From Kluyvera sichuanensis (GTDB lineage Bacteria; Pseudomonadota; Gammaproteobacteria; Enterobacterales; Enterobacteriaceae): a stretch of 64,000 nt of DNA. Below, in pieces: positions 62,469 to 64,000 of the stretch. How positions within the stretch are numbered: position 1 is the stretch's first letter; the number at the start of each line of letters is the position of its first letter. The translations under genes were made by a program, and so were the position numbers. Where the stretch lies: the NCBI RefSeq assembly GCF_014218705.1, contig NZ_JABBJF010000023.1:25862-89861 (forward strand), in the 5' to 3' direction. Below the pieces are notes generated by a model. The model was not told the origin of the DNA. It made no database searches and worked only from the letters and a program-made list of their open reading frames with translations.

Positions 62469-63275
62469 ATGAAAAAGCAGATACAGATAGCGCTGCTGGC
62501 GCTGGCAATGTCACCACTGATGGCGCTGGCGCAGCAAACCTTCTCCACCCCAGACCAGGCCGCTAGCGCGCTGGTCAATGCGGTGACCCAGAAAGATGAT
62601 GCCGAGCTGGATAAGCTACTCGGCGATAACTGGCAGCAGTTCCTGCCACCGGACGGCGTCGACCAGGATGCCGTTGACCGCTTCCTGCGTGACTGGCAGG
62701 TCAGCCACCGCATCGTCACTCAGGCCAATACCGCCTGGCTGGACGTTGGTAACGATGGCTGGCGACTGCCGATTCCGATGGAGAAAAGCGCCAAAGGCTG
62801 GGAATTTAACATGGCCGCCGGGAAGGATGAGATTCTGACCCGCGCGATTGGGCGTAACGAGTTGTCGGCCATCCAGGCGATGCATGCTTACGTCGATGCT
62901 CAGCAGGATTACTACCAGTTGAACCACGCCTGGGCGCAGAAAATCATCAGCAGCGACGGGAAAAAAGATGGCCTCTACTGGCCAGCGGCCCCAGGAGAAG
63001 CGCCAAGCCCATTAGGGCCAAACTTCAGCCCAAATGCACCGGGGGAAGGCTATCACGGCTACCACTTCCGCATTCTGCCGGAAGGTGATAAAGGTGACGT
63101 TGCCCTGCTGGCCTGGCCGGTTGAGTGGGGGCAGACCGGCGTGATGAGCTTTATGATCGACCAAAACGATCGCGTCTATGAGGCGAATCTGGGCGTCGAG
63201 TCTGAACAAAAAGCGCAGGCGATTGCCCACTTTAATCCCGATGCCAGCGCGGGCTGGCAGGCGGTCGCAGAGTAA
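62469..63275 (+). CDS. DUF2950 domain exported protein
   Basis: 268-residue periplasmic protein: signal peptide to about residue 21 (LALAMSPLMALAQ). DUF2950 features include FSTPDQAASALVNAV, DKLLGDNW, and the C-terminal FRILPEGDKGDVALLAWPVE and FMIDQNDRVYEANLG. I use the ATG at 62469; an adjacent GTG at 62466 is equally possible. It starts 11 bp after the DUF3300 stop, so the two are translated from one message. The two families often occur side by side in proteobacteria; function unknown. Confidence 0.85.
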   Translation: MKKQIQIALLALAMSPLMALAQQTFSTPDQAASALVNAVTQKDDAELDKLLGDNWQQFLPPDGVDQDAVDRFLRDWQVSHRIVTQANTAWLDVGNDGWRLPIPMEKSAKGWEFNMAAGKDEILTRAIGRNELSAIQAMHAYVDAQQDYYQLNHAWAQKIISSDGKKDGLYWPAAPGEAPSPLGPNFSPNAPGEGYHGYHFRILPEGDKGDVALLAWPVEWGQTGVMSFMIDQNDRVYEANLGVESEQKAQAIAHFNPDASAGWQAVAE

Positions 63276-63310
63276 AAAAATGCCCGGCGGCGTCTACACG
63301 CTGCCGGGCA
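63274..63310 (-). terminator. Terminator between the DUF2950 gene and the small exported protein gene
   Basis: TGCCCGGCGGCG pairs with CGCTGCCGGGCA (63281-63310) with one G-T pair. A seven-T tract on the minus strand follows (63274-63280), so it best serves the minus-strand gene; the plus-strand side lacks a T run. Confidence 0.8.
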
Positions 63311-63327
63311 CTCTTCACACCGTTAAC

Positions 63328-63612
63328 TTAACCCTGATGCGGCATCAGTTCCGGGTGCCCCTGCACCAACGGTTTGCTGCTGGTCAACGCGGCTTCATCA
63401 GCGCTGATGCTACCGGAGTTATCGGCCCATACCCCTTCCTGCGTCTTCGTAATCTGCTGATGCTGTGCATTCAGATCCTGCCCCATCGCGGCAATGTGCG
63501 TGCTTTCGGTACCGCCGCTGTTATCCGCCCACGGGATCATCGCGTCACTCGCCATCGCCATACCGGAAACCAGCGTGGCCGCCAGGGCCGCCGTCGTCAG
63601 AAACGTTTTCAT
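63328..63612 (-). CDS. Small exported protein with duplicated WADNSG motif
   Basis: 94-residue protein from the ATG at 63610-63612, which follows GGAG by eight bases (an in-frame GTG three codons earlier is less likely). Signal peptide to about residue 21 (TTAALAATLVSGMAMA). The mature part of some 73 residues has two copies of a short motif, IPWADNSGGTEST and GVWADNSGSISAD, about 35 residues apart. No cysteines. I do not recognise a family and do not assign a function. Its own terminator lies just downstream. Confidence 0.75.
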   Translation of the reverse strand: MKTFLTTAALAATLVSGMAMASDAMIPWADNSGGTESTHIAAMGQDLNAQHQQITKTQEGVWADNSGSISADEAALTSSKPLVQGHPELMPHQG

Positions 63613-63813
63613 TTTTTGCACTCCAATTTGTTAGCCTGCTATCAGTTTAATCCGTGATTATTATTCAAAGTGCAGCAAGCTATAACAGAACGTTTCACGT
63701 CTGAGGGCGGAAAAACGGAGGAAAGCGCCGAAAATGCGGCAATGGTGCTGGAAAACTGTAACCCGCTTCGCAATCTTTGCTACGGTTTGACATAAGTCGT
63801 TGACAGAAAGCAT

Positions 63814-63838
63814 AAAAAAAGCGGCCGTTAAGCCGCTT
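63814..63838 (-). terminator. Rho-independent terminator of a minus-strand gene lying beyond the window
   Basis: Perfect seven-base stem AAGCGGC (63819-63825) / GCCGCTT (63832-63838), loop CGTTAA, with seven T on the minus strand. No minus-strand gene is left between it and the window edge. In E. coli lpd occupies this place and direction, so this is probably the lpd terminator. The 200 bp between it and the small exported protein gene show no other feature. Confidence 0.7.
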
Positions 63839-63846
63839 ATTCTATA

Positions 63847-63904
63847 GTAGCCCGGACGAGGCGTTAGCCGACTCCGGGAGGACCGTGCGTTCCCCGGCGT
63901 CGCT
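63847..63904. repeat. BIME, second REP unit interrupted
   Basis: A complete REP unit GTAGCCCGGACGAGGCGTTA...CTCCGGGA (63847-63879) is followed by the inner arm of a second unit (CCCCGGCGTCGCT, 63892-63904). The outer arm expected next (GCGCTCGACCGGGCTAC in the copy near 28.1 kb) is replaced by ACTGTACGACCGGATACATA. Confidence 0.7.
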
Positions 63905-63905
63905 A

Positions 63906-64000
63906 CTGTACGACCGGATACATAGGTAACACTTCAGACCGGGAACATAGGTAACACTTTCCTAGTCTATCCGGATAATACTACGGCTTTTCCGGTCATA
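63906..64000. mobile_element. Probable terminal end of an IS481-family insertion sequence (partial)
   Basis: From about 63906 the sequence reads TGTACGACCGGATACATAGG and then repeats the unit GACCGG-ATA-CATAGGTAACACTT as GACCGG-GAA-CATAGGTAACACTT (63912-63934 and 63937-63959). Tandem units ending in CATAGGTAACACTT resemble the ends of IS481-type elements of enterobacteria, as far as I recall. The transposase would lie to the right and is not visible. The exact left boundary and any target duplication cannot be set from this window. Confidence 0.45.

Overview
The window is chromosomal DNA from a member of the Enterobacteriaceae. Nearly every gene has a clear counterpart of matching length and order in the Escherichia coli 3 to 4 minute region (rseP to acnB), and REP/BIME repeats, an ERIC element and a sigma-E promoter are present. 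It is not E. coli itself. There is no fimbrial operon between folK and panB and no gene between panC and panD, speE and speD are missing between yacC and yacL, and a five-gene sugar PTS/transketolase locus sits between clcA and hemL. I cannot fix the genus from sequence alone; a Klebsiella/Enterobacter-like relative is plausible.

Layout. 1-7.3 kb (minus strand): envelope and isoprenoid genes rseP(partial)-cdsA-uppS-dxr, then translation genes frr, pyrH, tsf, rpsB. 7.3-12.2 kb (plus): map, glnD, dapD, yaeH. 12.3-16.7 kb (minus): cdaR, degP, dgt. 16.8-18.9 kb (plus): mtnN-btuF-yadS. 19.1-20.9 kb (minus): erpA, clcA. 21.2-26.6 kb: accessory locus with transketolase, PTS IIA, IIB and IIC on the minus strand and a divergent GntR/UTRA regulator. 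26.8-28 kb: hemL. 28.2-34.1 kb (minus): fhuACDB ferrichrome uptake under a Fur box. 34.4-39.6 kb (minus): mrcB, hrpB. 39.6-46.8 kb (plus): thpR, sfsA, dksA, gluQ, pcnB, folK, panB, panC, panD. 46.8-50.4 kb (minus): yadE, yadI, yadH, yadG. 50.5-54.4 kb: can, hpt (minus), gcd. 54.4-60.3 kb: an unrecognised secreted protein, cueO, yacC, yacL, acnB. 60.8-63.6 kb: DUF3300 and DUF2950 genes and a small exported protein. The right edge carries a terminator, a truncated BIME and what looks like the end of an IS481-type insertion sequence.

How the genes work together. The minus-strand block at the left makes and inserts envelope precursors (CDP-diacylglycerol, undecaprenyl diphosphate, MEP-pathway isoprenoids) and ribosome components. 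panBCD and folK feed coenzyme A and folate synthesis. fhuACDB imports ferrichrome, and cueO with its CueR-type promoter handles copper. gcd oxidises glucose in the periplasm if PQQ is available. The most distinctive content is the PTS/transketolase locus. A UlaABC-like permease set is encoded with one complete transketolase and no other catabolic enzyme, which suggests that the imported sugar becomes a transketolase substrate directly. Its divergent promoter region holds several GTCTAGTC-like candidate operators. Other loose ends are a structured RNA candidate with a strong terminator at about 21.07-21.19 kb, the missing speED, and a small exported protein with a duplicated WADNSG motif.
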